NCBI GenBank assembly: GCA_023424865.1
Contig: JAFADM010000037.1
Location: 1-6,046 of the forward strand
Length of the DNA stretch: 6,046 nt
Reading direction: 5' to 3'
Source: Bacillota bacterium
Lineage (GTDB): Bacteria > Bacillota_A > Clostridia > DSM-8532
Below, piece by piece: positions 5,968-6,046 of this stretch. Under the pieces are notes generated by a model, which did no database searches, was not told where the DNA came from, and saw only the letters and a list, made by a program, of their open reading frames with translations. Both the position numbers and the translations under genes were made by a program. Each line of letters opens with the position of its first letter. The first letter of the stretch is position 1.

Positions 5968-5982
5968 CCCATCACGACACAC

Positions 5983-6046
5983 CTATTGTTCCAACGTCCC
6001 TCCTTCCATAATTATGCATTTCTCTGATTGTCCTATGAAAAGAACT
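5983..6046 (-). other. Region upstream of the recombinase, possible tail of another gene
   Basis: Two minus-strand frames are open from the right edge. One ends at a TAG at 5986-5984 with C-terminus E-G-G-T-L-E-Q. The other ends at a TGA at 5978-5976 with C-terminus V-G-T-I-G-V-S, 20 bases before the recombinase start. Either could be the end of an upstream gene in the element's operon, but about 20 open codons are expected often by chance and I cannot choose. GGAAGGAGGG (6007-5998) is a strong ribosome-like sequence with no good start codon after it. Confidence 0.25.
6011..6039 (-). promoter_or_regulatory. Possible recombinase promoter
   Basis: On the minus strand TTCATA (6039-6034, 4 of 6) is followed after 17 bases by CATAAT (6016-6011, 5 of 6). 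Transcription would begin near 6004, about 50 bases before the recombinase ATG. If an upstream gene really ends in this stretch, the promoter would lie inside it. Confidence 0.4.

Larger units (their letters stand above)
4288..6046. mobile_element. Left end of a probable integrated element, continuing past the right edge
   Basis: A large serine recombinase gene normally lies next to one attachment site of the element it moves. Its 3' end faces the host-like sequence on the left, so the element should extend to the right. By eye its base composition is richer in G+C than the left third of the window, but similar to the AraC gene. No conjugation, phage or cargo gene is visible here, so the kind of element (phage, conjugative transposon, skin-like) is open. 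The exact left boundary is inferred and may be a few tens of bases further left. Confidence 0.6.

Noticed and set aside
5956..5982. Longer recombinase start at GTG 5982
   Set aside because: The ribosome site AAGGAG would lie inside the coding sequence, and it is ideally spaced for the ATG at 5955.
1..6046. CRISPR array, tRNA, rRNA or insertion sequence
   Set aside because: I saw no regularly spaced repeats, no cloverleaf-like stretch and no DDE transposase frame with terminal inverted repeats on either strand.

Overview
The window looks like chromosomal DNA of a low- to mid-GC Firmicute, probably in the Clostridia/Paenibacillus range. Strong AGGAGG-type ribosome sites, a short-signal lipoprotein and a DUF4368-type large serine recombinase all point that way; I cannot name the genus. 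By eye the recombinase and AraC genes are clearly more GC-rich (about half G+C in the lines I counted) than the left third of the window.

Layout, left to right. All substantial genes read on the minus strand, so transcription runs from right to left. At 1-589 is a multi-pass membrane protein that starts with GTG and runs off the left edge. At 702-1865 is a 387-residue protein of unknown function with a C-terminal cysteine cluster. At 1939-2298 is a small lipoprotein. These three read in the order lipoprotein, cysteine-cluster protein, membrane protein, and the first two are probably one operon. A textbook terminator at 2464-2497 separates them from the gene to the right. That gene (2509-3978) is an AraC-type regulator with its DNA-binding domain at the N-terminus and a large C-terminal domain resembling BtrH/C39-like folds, probably a sensor.

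From 3979 to 4215 there is no sizeable gene, but the stretch is dense in dyads and holds two plus-strand promoter candidates. It leads into a 28-codon plus-strand ORF (4216-4302) with a near-perfect ribosome site. That ORF runs tail-to-tail into the 3' end of a large serine recombinase gene (4288-5955), which begins a probable integrated element continuing past the right edge. The most interesting reading is that the 28-codon ORF is the 5' stub of a host gene cut by insertion of this element, much as the skin element splits sigK next to its recombinase gene in Bacillus subtilis. The other half of the gene should then lie at the element's far end, outside this window. The AraC gene is divergent from the stub, so its natural target could be the interrupted gene.

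There are no tRNA or rRNA genes, CRISPR arrays or recognisable insertion sequences in the window.
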